Notes: generated by a model not told the origin, from the letters alone. 64,000 nt of DNA from Xanthomonas indica (GCF_040529045.1 NZ_CP131914.1:3828501-3892500), one strand, 5' to 3'. Positions 54,969 to 64,000 are shown, counted from the stretch's first letter. Numbers and translations: made by a program.

Positions 54969-55588
54969 GCCAGGCCCCGCGCGCGGCGGCTGGACTGCAG
55001 CACGTTGTCGCGCGGCAGCGGCCGCCCCGCCTGCACCGCGGCGATCCACTGCGCGGTGTCGGCGACCGCGGCGAAGTTGCTGTGGAACACCACTCCGAAC
55101 ACCCGGTGGATCTCCTCGGCGCTGGCCTGGCCGGCGGCGTTGGCGTACGGCAGCGCGCCGCTGGCGTCGCCCAGCACTTCCACCGCCAGCCCGCGGTGGA
55201 AGGCCTCGTACACGGTGGAGGCGTTGCAGTTGTGGGTCATGTAGCCGGCCACGGTCAGGGTGTCGATCGCCTGTGCCTGCAGCCAGTCGGCCAGGTCAGT
55301 CCCGGCGAACACGCTGGGCTTGGTCTTGCGCAGCAGCCGCGTGTGCGGCCGCGCGGCGACCTGCGGGTGCAGGTCCCAACCGGCGCTGCCGTCGGCGAAT
55401 ACCGGGGACTGCGCCGGCGCGGTGTGCTGCACCACCAGCACCGGCACACCGTGCGCCTGGGCCGCGTCCATCGCCTGCAGGAGGTTGGGCAACGACTGCG
55501 CCACCGGCGGATGGGCAATGGGCAGCGCGCCGTCGAAGTAGGCATTCTGGACATCGATGACCAGCAAGGCGCGGCGGGGAGAGGACAT
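54965..55588 (-). CDS. Isochorismatase-family cysteine hydrolase
   Basis: 207 residues. The Asp of the catalytic triad is in LLVIDVQNAYF, the Lys in LLRKTKPSVF and the Cys in GYMTHNCNAST, the standard D-K-C arrangement. Such enzymes hydrolyse amides or isochorismate; the actual substrate is unknown. It is the first gene of a pair with the cupin, and lies 92 bases from the divergent GlxA-type regulator, a common arrangement that suggests regulation by it. Confidence 0.92.
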   Translation of the reverse strand: MSSPRRALLVIDVQNAYFDGALPIAHPPVAQSLPNLLQAMDAAQAHGVPVLVVQHTAPAQSPVFADGSAGWDLHPQVAARPHTRLLRKTKPSVFAGTDLADWLQAQAIDTLTVAGYMTHNCNASTVYEAFHRGLAVEVLGDASGALPYANAAGQASAEEIHRVFGVVFHSNFAAVADTAQWIAAVQAGRPLPRDNVLQSSRRARGLA

Positions 55589-55680
55589 GCGGTGGCTCCG
55601 GGGCGAAGGGGCGGCCAGTGTCGGCGGGCGCCCGCGCCCCGACGAGTGGCCCGAAACACCGTTTTCGCTAAAATCGGGCC

Positions 55681-56634
55681 ATGTCGCCGCATCGCATCGC
55701 CGTGGTCGCCTTCGACCGCATCAGCCCCTTCCACCTCGCGGTGCCCTGCCAGGTGTTCGAGGCGCGGCCCGACACCGGCCTGCCGGCCTTCGACCTGCGC
55801 GTGTGCGCCGCCGAGCCGGGCCTGCTGCGCACCGATGCCGGCTTCGCCATCCAGGTGCAGCACGGCCTGGACGCGCTGGACGGCGCCGACACGGTGATCG
55901 TGCCGTCCTGGCGCGATGCCGCCGAGCCGGCGCCGGCAGCGCTGTGCCAGGCGCTGCGCCGCGCCCATGCCGCTGGCGCGCAGGTGGTGGGCCTGTGCCT
56001 GGGCACCTTCGTGCTGGCCGACGCCGGCCTGCTCGACGGCCGCCCCGCCACCACCCACTGGGCGGCGCTGGCGCGCTTCGCGCAGCGCCACCCGCAAGTG
56101 CGGCTGCAGCCGGACGTGCTGTACGTGGACGACGGCGACGTGCTGACCTCGGCCGGCACCGTGGCCGGCATCGATTGCTGCCTGCACCTGGTCCGGCGCC
56201 GCCACGGCGCCGAGGTCGCCAACCGCATCGCCCGGCGCCTGGTGGTGGCGCCGCACCGCCAGGGCGGGCAGGCGCAGTACGTCGAACAGCCGCTGCCGGC
56301 CAATCGCCGCGACGCGCTGCTCGGCCCGACCCTGGACTGGATGCTGCAGCGGCTGGAGCAGCCGCTGCGCCTGGACGCGCTGGCGGCGCACGCGCGGATG
56401 AGCCGGCGCAGCTTCACCCGGCAGTTCCGCCAGGTGACCGGGACCACCGTGATGCAGTGGCTGGCGCACCAGCGCCTGGTCCGCGCCCAGCAGCTGCTGG
56501 AGAGCACCGACCTGGCCCTGGAGCGGATCGCCGCCAGCTGCGGCTTCGGCAGCGCCGGCGCGCTGCGCCAGCAGTTCGCGCGCGCCCTGGGCGTGCCGCC
56601 CTCGGCCTACCGCCGCGGCTTCCGTGCCGGTTGA
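55681..56634 (+). CDS. GlxA-family AraC-type regulator (DJ-1/PfpI domain)
   Basis: 317 residues. The N-terminal DJ-1/PfpI-like domain has the nucleophile elbow VVGLCLGTFVLADAGLLDG; C-terminal HTH motifs are LDALAAHARMSRRSFTRQF and LERIAASCGFGSAGALRQQF. These regulators sense small metabolites or amides and activate neighbouring genes. It is divergent from the isochorismatase-cupin pair. Confidence 0.93.
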   Translation: MSPHRIAVVAFDRISPFHLAVPCQVFEARPDTGLPAFDLRVCAAEPGLLRTDAGFAIQVQHGLDALDGADTVIVPSWRDAAEPAPAALCQALRRAHAAGAQVVGLCLGTFVLADAGLLDGRPATTHWAALARFAQRHPQVRLQPDVLYVDDGDVLTSAGTVAGIDCCLHLVRRRHGAEVANRIARRLVVAPHRQGGQAQYVEQPLPANRRDALLGPTLDWMLQRLEQPLRLDALAAHARMSRRSFTRQFRQVTGTTVMQWLAHQRLVRAQQLLESTDLALERIAASCGFGSAGALRQQFARALGVPPSAYRRGFRAG

Positions 56635-56700
56635 GGCCGGCCCGCTGCGTTCCGCCGGCCGCGCCACGTCGCCCACACCGGCACCCGCTACAATCGGCGC

Positions 56701-56955
56701 ATGCGCGTCTTCCTCCAGCAACGCCCCGACGGCAACGAGCCGCCACGCTACCTGCAGTTGACCCTGCAGCCGGACCTGTTCGGCGGCTGGGAGCTGCTGC
56801 GCGAAAGCGGCCAGATCGGCGGCCGCGCGCAGCTGCGGCGCGAACTCTACCTGCAGCAGGAAGACGCCAACGCCGCCTTCGAGAAAGCCCGCGACGCCCA
56901 GCTCAAGCGCGGCTTCCAGGTCATGTTCACCCGTGGCGCCGACGCGCCGCGCTAA
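56701..56955 (+). CDS. Short WGR-domain protein
   Basis: 84 residues, a lone WGR domain: [20 protein letters not shown], then GQIGGRAQ and a C-terminal helix with [17 protein letters not shown] domains bind nucleic acid in PARPs and in some bacterial proteins; the lone form has no assigned function. It ends 10 bases before the hemE start, so it is the first gene of a two-gene unit. Confidence 0.85.
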   Translation: MRVFLQQRPDGNEPPRYLQLTLQPDLFGGWELLRESGQIGGRAQLRRELYLQQEDANAAFEKARDAQLKRGFQVMFTRGADAPR

Positions 56956-56965
56956 GGAATCCCCC

Positions 56966-58033
56966 ATGCTCAAGAACGACCGCCTGCTGCGCGCGCTGCG
57001 CCGCCAGCCCGTGGACCAGACCCCCGTGTGGCTGATGCGCCAGGCCGGGCGCTACCTGCCCGAGTACCGCGCCACCCGCGCCCGCGCCGGCAGCTTCCTG
57101 GCCATGGCCAAGACCCCGGAGCTGGCCTGCGAGGTGACCCTGCAGCCGCTGGCGCGGTTCCCGCTGGACGCGGCGATCCTGTTCTCGGACATCCTCACCA
57201 TTCCCGATGCGATGGGCCTGGAGCTGTACTTCGTCGAAGGCGAAGGCCCCAAGTTCCGCCACCCCGTGCGCGACGCGGCGGCGATCGCCAAGCTCGGCGT
57301 GCCGGACATGGAGACCGAGCTGCGCTACGTGATGGACGCGGTGCGGGTGATCCGCCGCGAACTGGACGGCAGCGTGCCGCTGATCGGCTTCTCCGGCAGC
57401 CCCTGGACCCTGGCCTGCTACATGGTCGAGGGCGGCGGCAGCGACAACTATGCGCGGATCAAGGCGCTGGCGCTGAACGATCCGGCCGCACTGCACGCGC
57501 TGCTGTCGGTCAACACCGACGCGGTGATCGCCTACCTGGCGGCGCAGCGCGCGGCCGGCGCGCAGGCGTTGCAGGTGTTCGACACCTGGGGCGGCGTGCT
57601 GAGCCCGGCCATGTACCGCGAGTTCTCCCTGCCCTACCTGCAGCGCATCGCCCGCGAACTGGCGCGCGGCGACGGCGCCGAGCGTACCCCGCTGATCCTG
57701 TTCGGCAAGGGCAATGCGCCCTATCTGGAAGAACTGGCCGGCGCCGGCGCCGAAGGCGTAGGCGTGGACTGGACCATCGACCTGGTCGACGCCGCGCGCC
57801 GCACCGGCGGCCGCGTTGCCCTGCAGGGCAACCTGGACCCGGCGATGCTGTACGGCGCGCCGGAGGCGATCAACCGCGAAGTGCAGCGCGTGCTGCGCAG
57901 CTACGCCGACGGCAACGGCGGCTCGCTGGACGGCCACGTGTTCAACCTCGGCCACGGCCTGTCGCCGGACATGCAGCCCGAGCACGTGGGCGCGCTGGTG
58001 GAGGCGGTACAGCGACATAGCCGGCGCGCGTGA
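56966..58033 (+). CDS. hemE: Uroporphyrinogen decarboxylase
   Basis: 355 residues. It removes four acetate carboxyls from uroporphyrinogen III in haem synthesis. Signature 1 [16 protein letters not shown] holds the substrate-binding arginines; the catalytic Asp lies in [12 protein letters not shown]; signature 2 is [22 protein letters not shown] eight bases upstream sets the start. Located directly after the WGR gene. Confidence 0.97.
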   Translation: MLKNDRLLRALRRQPVDQTPVWLMRQAGRYLPEYRATRARAGSFLAMAKTPELACEVTLQPLARFPLDAAILFSDILTIPDAMGLELYFVEGEGPKFRHPVRDAAAIAKLGVPDMETELRYVMDAVRVIRRELDGSVPLIGFSGSPWTLACYMVEGGGSDNYARIKALALNDPAALHALLSVNTDAVIAYLAAQRAAGAQALQVFDTWGGVLSPAMYREFSLPYLQRIARELARGDGAERTPLILFGKGNAPYLEELAGAGAEGVGVDWTIDLVDAARRTGGRVALQGNLDPAMLYGAPEAINREVQRVLRSYADGNGGSLDGHVFNLGHGLSPDMQPEHVGALVEAVQRHSRRA

Positions 58034-58042
58034 GCGCGCCGG
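58021..58042 (+). terminator. Hairpin overlapping the hemE stop
   Basis: CCGGCGCG and CGCGCCGG form an eight-pair stem around the stop codon. There is no T tract, so it may be a pause or mRNA-end stabiliser only. Confidence 0.3.
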
Positions 58043-58377
58043 TCACGCGTGCTTGAAATGGACTTGCGCACGCCGCGCCGCAGCTGGCGGACAATCAGCA
58101 CGCCGTCGGAAAAGTAAGAGAAGAATACGAGGGAATGGGCCGACCCGCGCCTGACCCTTCGATTGCGACTGACATCATCACGCGCGGCGATCTCGGTACC
58201 CGGCCCTCGGCAGCGTGTTGCGTTGCTGCTCTTCAGTTCCCTGCCGGCCCGGCATCGAAACCTGCGCCGTTTGATGCGCAGACACTGCGCCGCTACAGTG
58301 ACGCCTTCGCTAGCGCTTCATCTGTTTGCCGCCTCTGCGAGTCCCGTCTTCAACACGACAACGCCAAGAGAATACGG
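58034..58377. other. Gap upstream of the Tat-exported hydrolase
   Basis: 344 bases. A longer reading frame of the hydrolase begins at 58135 but would bury the Tat signal inside the protein and has its GAGGGA too close. The gap probably holds that gene's promoter; none is convincing. Confidence 0.4.
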
Positions 58378-59379
58378 ATGAGTGAACAACGCTTGAGCCG
58401 TTCGCGCCGGGACTTCATGCGCGTGGCGGTCACAGCCGCAGGTTTCGCGTCGCTTCCGTGGCTCACGCCGGCGCGAGCCGAAACGTCCGCCGGCAACACG
58501 TCGCCTTCTTCCGGCGGCCGAGGCGGCACCGAACGCGGCACGAAACTGATCCTGCTCGGCACCAAGGGTGGCCCCACTCCCTCCGCGTTGCGGGCGGCGC
58601 CGGCCAATGTGCTGCTGGTCGATGGACAGCCATACGTCGTGGATTGCGGCAACGGCGTCGCGCAGCAACTCACGAAAGCCGGAATCAGGCTGCCGGCGAT
58701 CCGCGACATCTTCATCACGCACCACCACTCCGATCACAACGCCGATCTGCTGAACCTCGTGTTCCTCGCGTGGGCAAGCGGGCTGCAGACGCCGGTGCAT
58801 CTGTATGGGCCGCCGCGTATCGGGAAGATGGTCGACGATTTCGTCGATATGAATGCCATCGACCTCGACGTGCGAACCCGCGAGGAAGGCCGTCCGCCTT
58901 TCCGTCCGCTCGTCAACGTCCACGAATTCGATGCGCCGCGCACGGTGCTGGAAAACGATCAGGTCCGCGTGAGCGCGACGCTCGTCGATCACTACACGAT
59001 CAAGCCGGCATTCGCCTACCGCTTCGAAACGCGTGAGCGCACCGTCGTCTTCTCAGGCGACACCCGCTATGACGAACGTCTCGCCAGTTTCGCCAAAGGG
59101 GCCGACGTGCTCGTGCACGAAGTCATGTATCTGCCCGCCCTGGAAAAGCTGCTGAAAACGAACGACAACGCTCCCACACTGCTCGACCATCTGCTCAAGA
59201 GCCACACGACGACGGAGCAGGTCGGCAGAATCGCCGCGGCAGCAGGCGTAGGGACGCTGGTGCTGAGCCACTTCGTGCCCGGCGGCGACCCCACCATCAC
59301 CGACGACATGTGGACCAAGGACGTGCGTCGGCACTTCAAGGGCAACATCGTGGTCGGCAAGGACCTCATGGAAATCTGA
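58378..59379 (+). CDS. Tat-exported metallo-beta-lactamase-fold hydrolase
   Basis: 333 residues. The Tat motif SRSRRDFMRVAV starts the signal peptide (cleaved near PARA). The MBL zinc motif HHHSDHN is complete, with later ligands in LVDHYTIK, FSGDT and LSHFVPGGD, as in RNase Z-like or arylsulfatase-type MBL enzymes. Substrate unknown. The codon use looks a little different from its neighbours, with more TCG, GAA and GAT, so recent transfer is possible. AGAG precedes the start, a weak ribosome-binding site. Confidence 0.85.
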   Translation: MSEQRLSRSRRDFMRVAVTAAGFASLPWLTPARAETSAGNTSPSSGGRGGTERGTKLILLGTKGGPTPSALRAAPANVLLVDGQPYVVDCGNGVAQQLTKAGIRLPAIRDIFITHHHSDHNADLLNLVFLAWASGLQTPVHLYGPPRIGKMVDDFVDMNAIDLDVRTREEGRPPFRPLVNVHEFDAPRTVLENDQVRVSATLVDHYTIKPAFAYRFETRERTVVFSGDTRYDERLASFAKGADVLVHEVMYLPALEKLLKTNDNAPTLLDHLLKSHTTTEQVGRIAAAAGVGTLVLSHFVPGGDPTITDDMWTKDVRRHFKGNIVVGKDLMEI

Positions 59380-59496
59380 CGGTACGCCGACGACGACGGT
59401 GCCCGGGCATCCCGTCGCGTTGACCGCCCGCGGCTGCACGACGCCGCAACGCGATGTGCGCGATCCTATTCCCCCCTCACGTTGCCCTGCGTGCCG

Positions 59497-60927
59497 ATGT
59501 CCGCGCCCTCCTCCGATCCGATCGCCGTTCCCAACGCGCGCAGTTTCCGTCCGCTGCTGTGGCTGGTGTCGCTGGCCATCTTCATGCAGATGCTCGATGC
59601 CACCATCGTCAACACCGCGTTGCCGGCGATGGCGCGCAGCCTCGGCGAAAGCCCGCTGCAGATGCAGTCGGTGGTCTTCAGCTATGCGCTGGCGGTGGCG
59701 ATGTTCATTCCCGCCTCGGGCTGGATCGCCGACCGCTACGGCACGCGCCGCACCTTCCTGACCGCGATCGTGCTGTTCACCCTCGGCTCGCTGCTGTGCG
59801 CGGCGGCGCCGCGGCTGCCGTATCTGGTGGCCGCGCGCGTGCTGCAGGGCATCGGCGGCGCGATGCTGCTGCCGGTCGGCCGGCTGGCGGTGATGCGCTC
59901 GGTATCGCGCGCGCAGTTCCTCAGCGCGATGAGCTTCATCGCCATCCCCGCGCTGATCGGGCCGCTGGTCGGGCCGACCCTGGGCGGCTGGCTGGTGCAG
60001 GTGGCGTCCTGGCACTGGGTGTTCCTGATCAACCTGCCGATCGGCGCGATCGGGTTCGCCGCCGCGCTGAAGATCATGCCGGACTTCTACGGCGAGCAGC
60101 GCACCCGCTTCGACCTGGTCGGCTACGCGATGCTGGCCTTCGGCATGGTCGCGCTGTCGCTGGCGCTGGACGGCATCTCCGAGCTGGGCCTGCGCCACGC
60201 CTTCGTGATGCTGCTGGCGATCGGCGGGCTGGCGGCACTGATCGGTTACTGGCTGCACGCGGCCAACGCGGCGGCACCGCTGTTCCCGTTGCACCTGTTC
60301 AAGGTCGTCAGCTTCCGCATCGGCATCCTCGGCAACCTGTTCTCACGCGTGGGCAGCGGCAGCATGCCGTTCCTGATCCCGCTGCTGCTGCAGGTAGGCC
60401 TGGGCATGAGCCCGATGGACGCCGGCCTGATGATGATCCCCGTGGCGCTGGCCGGCATGGCCTCCAAGCGCGCGGCGGTGAAGCTGGTGGAACGCTTCGG
60501 CTACCGCCGGGTGCTGATGACCAACACGGTGCTGGTCGGCACCGCGATGGCCAGCTTCCTGCTGTTCGACGCCGGCCAGCCGCTGGGCTGGCGGCTGCTG
60601 CAGCTGGCGCTGTTCGGCGCGGTCAACTCGCTGCAGTTCACCGTCATGAACACGGTGACCCTGCGCGACCTGGACCGCGACCAGGCCAGCGCCGGCAACA
60701 GCCTGCTGTCGATGGTGATGATGCTGGCCACCGGCTTCGGCGCCGCGGCGGCCGGCAGCCTGCTGGCGGCGTTCAACACCCACCTCGGCGATACCCACGG
60801 CGCCACCGCGGCGCTGCACGCGACCTTCGTCTGCGTCGGCGCCATCACCCTGACCTCGACGCTGATCTTCTGGCAGTTGCCGGATACCCGGCCGCATCCG
60901 AAGCAGGTGGAAGAGGTGGCGGAGTAG
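59497..60927 (+). CDS. MFS multidrug transporter, DHA2 type (14 helices)
   Basis: 476 residues. LVSLAIFMQMLDATIVNTAL and RVLQGIGGAMLLPVGRLAVM are DHA2/EmrB-family motifs (MdtD-like). WIADRYGTRRTF is the loop 2-3 motif. The ATG at 59497 was preferred to the TTG at 59482. The gene follows the hydrolase after 117 bases on the same strand; no regulator is adjacent. A REP pair separates it from the convergent kinase. Confidence 0.9.
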   Translation: MSAPSSDPIAVPNARSFRPLLWLVSLAIFMQMLDATIVNTALPAMARSLGESPLQMQSVVFSYALAVAMFIPASGWIADRYGTRRTFLTAIVLFTLGSLLCAAAPRLPYLVAARVLQGIGGAMLLPVGRLAVMRSVSRAQFLSAMSFIAIPALIGPLVGPTLGGWLVQVASWHWVFLINLPIGAIGFAAALKIMPDFYGEQRTRFDLVGYAMLAFGMVALSLALDGISELGLRHAFVMLLAIGGLAALIGYWLHAANAAAPLFPLHLFKVVSFRIGILGNLFSRVGSGSMPFLIPLLLQVGLGMSPMDAGLMMIPVALAGMASKRAAVKLVERFGYRRVLMTNTVLVGTAMASFLLFDAGQPLGWRLLQLALFGAVNSLQFTVMNTVTLRDLDRDQASAGNSLLSMVMMLATGFGAAAAGSLLAAFNTHLGDTHGATAALHATFVCVGAITLTSTLIFWQLPDTRPHPKQVEEVAE

Positions 60928-60982
60928 CCGGGATTGGGGATTGGAGATTCGTAACGGCGGCGCGTTACGGGCTGGGGCTCTC

Positions 60983-61050
60983 GCAGGAGCGGCTTCAGCC
61001 GCGACGGGGCATCACCGGGAACGCCCCGTCGCGGCTGAAGCCGCTCCTAC
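60983..61050. repeat. REP-like inverted pair
   Basis: GCAGGAGCGGCTTCAG at 60983 (23 bases) and the inverted half at 61028-61050. It lies between the convergent MFS and sensor kinase genes; a GGGATTGGGGATTGGAGATTC run at 60932 precedes it. Confidence 0.75.
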
Positions 61051-61077
61051 GACGACGACGGCGGCGCGACGCGTGGG

Positions 61078-64000
61078 CTAAGGGCCACCGTCGTTGCCAT
61101 CGCGCTCCCCGGCTCCTGGCACTTCGTCGACGCCCGGCTCCCCCTCCACCGCGTCGGCCAGCATCTCGCCGGTCACCGGTTTGCGCAGGAAGCCGCTGAA
61201 GCCGGCGGCGCGGGCCTGCGGTTCGGCGTCGGCGTCGGCGCGGGCGGTGACCGCGATCAGCGGCATGGCGTAGCCGAAGGCGCGCAACTGCCGCGCCAGG
61301 GCCAGGCCGTCCAGGCCCGGCAGGTCCAGATCCAGCAGCGCGATATCGAAGCTGCTCGCCGCCGCTTCGGTCAGCGCGGCCAGCGCGTGCGCGGCGTGGG
61401 TGACGTGGTGGCCGCGTGCGCGCAGCAGGCCGCCGACCACCTCGGCCACGGTCGGGTCGTCCTCGACCAGCAGGATCCGCTGCGGCGTCGCGGCGCTGCT
61501 GGAGCCGCGGGTGTCGCGCGGCGCCTGCGGCAGCGGCTCGGGCGTCCACGGCAACGGCAGTTCGACCAGGAAACGGGTGCCGGCACCGAGGCGGCTGCGC
61601 AGTTCGATGCGTCCGCCCATCGCCACCGCCAGTTCCTGGCTGATCGCCAGGCCCAGGCCGCTGCCGCCGTAGCGTGCGGCGGTACGCGGTCCGTCGGCCT
61701 GCTCGAAGCGCTGGAACAGCCGCGCCTGCTGTTCGGCATTGATGCCCGGCCCGGTATCGGCGACCTCGAAACGCACGCCCTGCTGCGGCTGCAGCGGCGC
61801 CACCCGCAACTGCACGCTGCCGTGCTCGGTGAACTTGATGGCGTTGTTGAGCAGGTTCAGCAGGATCTGCCGCACCCGCGTGGCGTCGCCGCGCGCGGTG
61901 ACGTGCGGCGGCATGGCGTTGTCCAGGGCGAAGGCGAGGCCGCGGCCGCGCGCCATCGGCCCCATCATCGCTTCCAGTTCGGCGATCAGCCGGACCAGGT
62001 CGAACGGCTGCTGCTCCAGTTCCAACCGCCCGGCCTCGATCCGCGCCAGATCCAGCGCATCGTTGACCAGGCGCAGCAGGTGCGAGCCGGCGTCGCGGAT
62101 CGATTCGGTGTAGCGGCGCTGCTTGGGGTCCAGCGGCGTGGCCAGCAGCAGTTCGCTCATGCCCAGCACGCCGGTCATCGGCGTGCGCACTTCGTGGCCG
62201 AGCGTGGCCAGGAAGCGGGTCTTGGCCAGCGAGGCCTGCTCGGCCACTTCCTGCTTGTGCACCGCCAGTTGCCAGGCGGCGCGCCGGCGCAGGCGGCGCC
62301 GGTACAGGTAGGCCAGCAGCCACAGCGCCAGCACCGCGAGCACCGCCAGCCCGGCCACGCCCCAGGGGCTGCGCCACCACGGCGGCAAGACGCGGAAGTG
62401 CAGCGTGATCACCTTCGACCACACCTTGTCGGCCGTACGCGCCTGCATCTCCAGGGTGTAGTGGCCCGACGGCAGCCGCGAGAACAGCCGCTCGCCGCTG
62501 GCACCCACGTCGACCCAGTCCGGGTCGTAGCCGCTGAGGCGGAAGCGGTAGGTATTGGCGTCGGTGTCGGAGAACGACAGCAGGCGTGCGACCACGTGCA
62601 GATCGCGGTCGCCTTCCTGCAGCGCGATATGGTCGGCATGCAGCAGATCCAGCCCGCGCTCGCCGCGGCGCACGCCGATGCGCTCGATCACCAGCGGCGG
62701 CTGTCGCCGCGACGGCACCACCTGCGCCGGCTCGAACAGCACCACCCCGTCCGGGGTGCCGCCGAGGATCTGCCCGCTGCGCGCCTGCACCAGGGTGCGG
62801 GCGCGGAACTCCTGGTTCGGCAGGCCGTCGTGCACGCCATAGGAGCGGATCGCCTTGCTCGCCGGATCGACCCGGATCAGCCCGCGCACGCTGCTCAGCC
62901 AGGCCACGCCACTGGCGTCGACCACCAGGCCATTCGGCGCCAGGGCCGGGAATTCCTGATCGGCATCGATGCGGTCGAGCAGGCTCAACCGGCGGCCATC
63001 CCACAGATAGCGCTCCAGTTGGCCGACGCCGGCCAGCCACACCACATTGCCGTCGCTGATCGCGAAGGTGCTCAGCGGCCGCTGCGGCGCGCCGGGCACG
63101 GGCGCGAAACGTGCCTGCGCCGGATCCCAGGCGAGCAGGCCGTGCTGCCCCAGCAGCCAGAGCTGGCCCTGCGGCCCGGGCCGCACTTCCGCCACCACCA
63201 GTTCCGCGGGCAGGCCGGCGGTTCCCGGCGCCATGGTGCGCAGCACGCGGCCGTCGAGGTCGCGCACCTGCACGCCGCCGATATCGCTGAAGATCCACGC
63301 GTGGCGGTCGCTGCTGAAGGCGATTTTCTCCACTTCCGCCGGCATCGCCGGGTCGACGGCGGCATCCTTGGCCCAGCGCCGCACCTCGCCGCTGACCGGG
63401 TCGTAGCGCAGCAGCCCGCCGAAGGTCGCCGCCCACAGCCGCCCTTGCGGATCCTCGGCGATCGCGCGCGACCAGTCGCGCCCGAACATCGCCTGCATGT
63501 GCCGATGCACGACACCGGTGCCCGGATCCAGCTTGTCCAGCACGCCACGCGTGCCGGCCAGCCACACGCCGCCATCGCGGGAGGCGGCGGTGCCGAGCAC
63601 GTAGGGATTGCCCATCGACTCCGGGTCGTCCACGCGGTAGGACAGTACCGAGAACTGCTGCCAGTTCGCCGGCAGGTGCCACAGGCCGGCATTGGAACTG
63701 GCGAACCACAGGCCGCCCTCGCGGTCCTCGAAGGCCAGCGCCCAGTTCGGCTTGACCAGCCCGTGCGCGGAGTTGCTGTACAGCGGCACGTTGCGGATCA
63801 CGCCGGACTCGCTCTCGCGGCCCAGCCCGTCCATGGTGTCGAACCAGCGCGTGCCGTGGCGGTCGTGGACCAGCATCGCCAGCACGCTCTCGTCGGGCAC
63901 GTTGCGCCAGTACGGCTCCACCACGCTGGCATCGGCGCGCAGCAGGCGCACCCCGCCCTGGGTGGACACCCACAGGGTATCGTCGCGTTCGGGGGTCAGC
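61078..64000 (-). CDS. Hybrid two-component sensor kinase with Reg_prop/Y_Y_Y sensor, partial
   Basis: About 970 residues are visible; the start lies beyond 64000, where the frame stays open. The periplasmic sensor has two-component-regulator propeller repeats (LWVSTQGGV, WFASSNAGLWHL, LWLLGQHGLLAW) and a Y_Y_Y domain (YRFRLSGYDPDWV). One membrane helix follows, then HisKA with the phospho-His in LGHEVRTPMTG, the ATPase domain (VADTGPGI, GSGLGLAI), and a C-terminal receiver with phospho-Asp in ALLDLDLPGLDG. Such hybrids usually sense polysaccharide breakdown products; the ligand is unknown. Confidence 0.92.
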   Translation of the reverse strand, partial: LTPERDDTLWVSTQGGVRLLRADASVVEPYWRNVPDESVLAMLVHDRHGTRWFDTMDGLGRESESGVIRNVPLYSNSAHGLVKPNWALAFEDREGGLWFASSNAGLWHLPANWQQFSVLSYRVDDPESMGNPYVLGTAASRDGGVWLAGTRGVLDKLDPGTGVVHRHMQAMFGRDWSRAIAEDPQGRLWAATFGGLLRYDPVSGEVRRWAKDAAVDPAMPAEVEKIAFSSDRHAWIFSDIGGVQVRDLDGRVLRTMAPGTAGLPAELVVAEVRPGPQGQLWLLGQHGLLAWDPAQARFAPVPGAPQRPLSTFAISDGNVVWLAGVGQLERYLWDGRRLSLLDRIDADQEFPALAPNGLVVDASGVAWLSSVRGLIRVDPASKAIRSYGVHDGLPNQEFRARTLVQARSGQILGGTPDGVVLFEPAQVVPSRRQPPLVIERIGVRRGERGLDLLHADHIALQEGDRDLHVVARLLSFSDTDANTYRFRLSGYDPDWVDVGASGERLFSRLPSGHYTLEMQARTADKVWSKVITLHFRVLPPWWRSPWGVAGLAVLAVLALWLLAYLYRRRLRRRAAWQLAVHKQEVAEQASLAKTRFLATLGHEVRTPMTGVLGMSELLLATPLDPKQRRYTESIRDAGSHLLRLVNDALDLARIEAGRLELEQQPFDLVRLIAELEAMMGPMARGRGLAFALDNAMPPHVTARGDATRVRQILLNLLNNAIKFTEHGSVQLRVAPLQPQQGVRFEVADTGPGINAEQQARLFQRFEQADGPRTAARYGGSGLGLAISQELAVAMGGRIELRSRLGAGTRFLVELPLPWTPEPLPQAPRDTRGSSSAATPQRILLVEDDPTVAEVVGGLLRARGHHVTHAAHALAALTEAAASSFDIALLDLDLPGLDGLALARQLRAFGYAMPLIAVTARADADAEPQARAAGFSGFLRKPVTGEMLADAVEGEPGVDEVPGAGERDGNDGGP

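Noticed and set aside
58135-58377. Longer start for the Tat-exported hydrolase
   Set aside because: It would put about 80 unrelated residues before a standard twin-arginine signal.

Overview
The window is high-GC, gene-dense DNA with gamma-proteobacterial gene orders: enzyme I of a PTS followed by mgtE, yqgE-ruvX-pyrB, divergent pilU/pilT and yggS, aroK-aroB. It is also littered with short GTAGGAGCGGCTTCAG-type palindromes and GGGATTGGGGATTCG-type repeats between genes. Together these point to the Xanthomonadaceae, most likely Xanthomonas or a close relative (inference; no marker RNA is present). I saw no rRNA, tRNA, CRISPR array, prophage or intact insertion sequence.

Layout. 1-8.6 kb: end of a PTS enzyme I, Mg transporter mgtE, an esterase-like lipoprotein, a small unknown protein, an ArsB-type transporter, an amino-acid permease and a small periplasmic protein. 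8.9-14.5 kb: two tandem paralogous chemoreceptors, each behind a FliA (sigma-28) promoter that can be read in the sequence. 14.7-18.2 kb: a secreted pectate lyase and a secreted M1 peptidase. 18.4-24 kb: the yqgE-ruvX-pyrB operon, a DUF4153 membrane protein, a Tag glycosylase and a DUF72 protein. 24.1-28.9 kb: an operon for a LodA/GoxA-type (CTQ cofactor) oxidase, its flavoprotein partner, and a lipoprotein with one CxxCH haem motif. 29.3-33.8 kb: YitT and DUF4234-like membrane proteins, then a beta-propeller protein overlapping a MASE1-like/GGDEF diguanylate cyclase. 34-37 kb: type IV pilus retraction ATPases PilU and PilT, divergent yggS. 37.3-40 kb: an unknown secreted protein, proC and a DUF4426 lipoprotein.

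40.0-41.0 kb has no intact gene. It holds microsatellites and a 378-bp tandem duplication; each copy carries a decayed LuxR-type helix-turn-helix tail inside a pair of inverted 23-bp repeats. 41-47 kb: soxR divergent from an MFS pump with a readable SoxR box, a BtuF-like protein with no signal peptide, pdxH, aroK-aroB. 46.4-54.3 kb: an AraC regulator divergent from an HSL-type hydrolase, then a three-gene RND efflux operon whose cistrons overlap at their stops and starts. 54.6-56.6 kb: a cupin-isochorismatase pair divergent from a GlxA-type regulator. 56.7-58.0 kb: a WGR protein and hemE. 58.4-64 kb: a Tat-exported metallo-beta-lactamase-fold hydrolase, a second MFS pump, and a hybrid sensor kinase running out of the window.

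Points most worth a second look: the CTQ oxidase operon with a haem lipoprotein, the paired FliA promoters with a shared upstream block, the REP-bounded LuxR-tail cassettes, and the SoxR-MFS switch.
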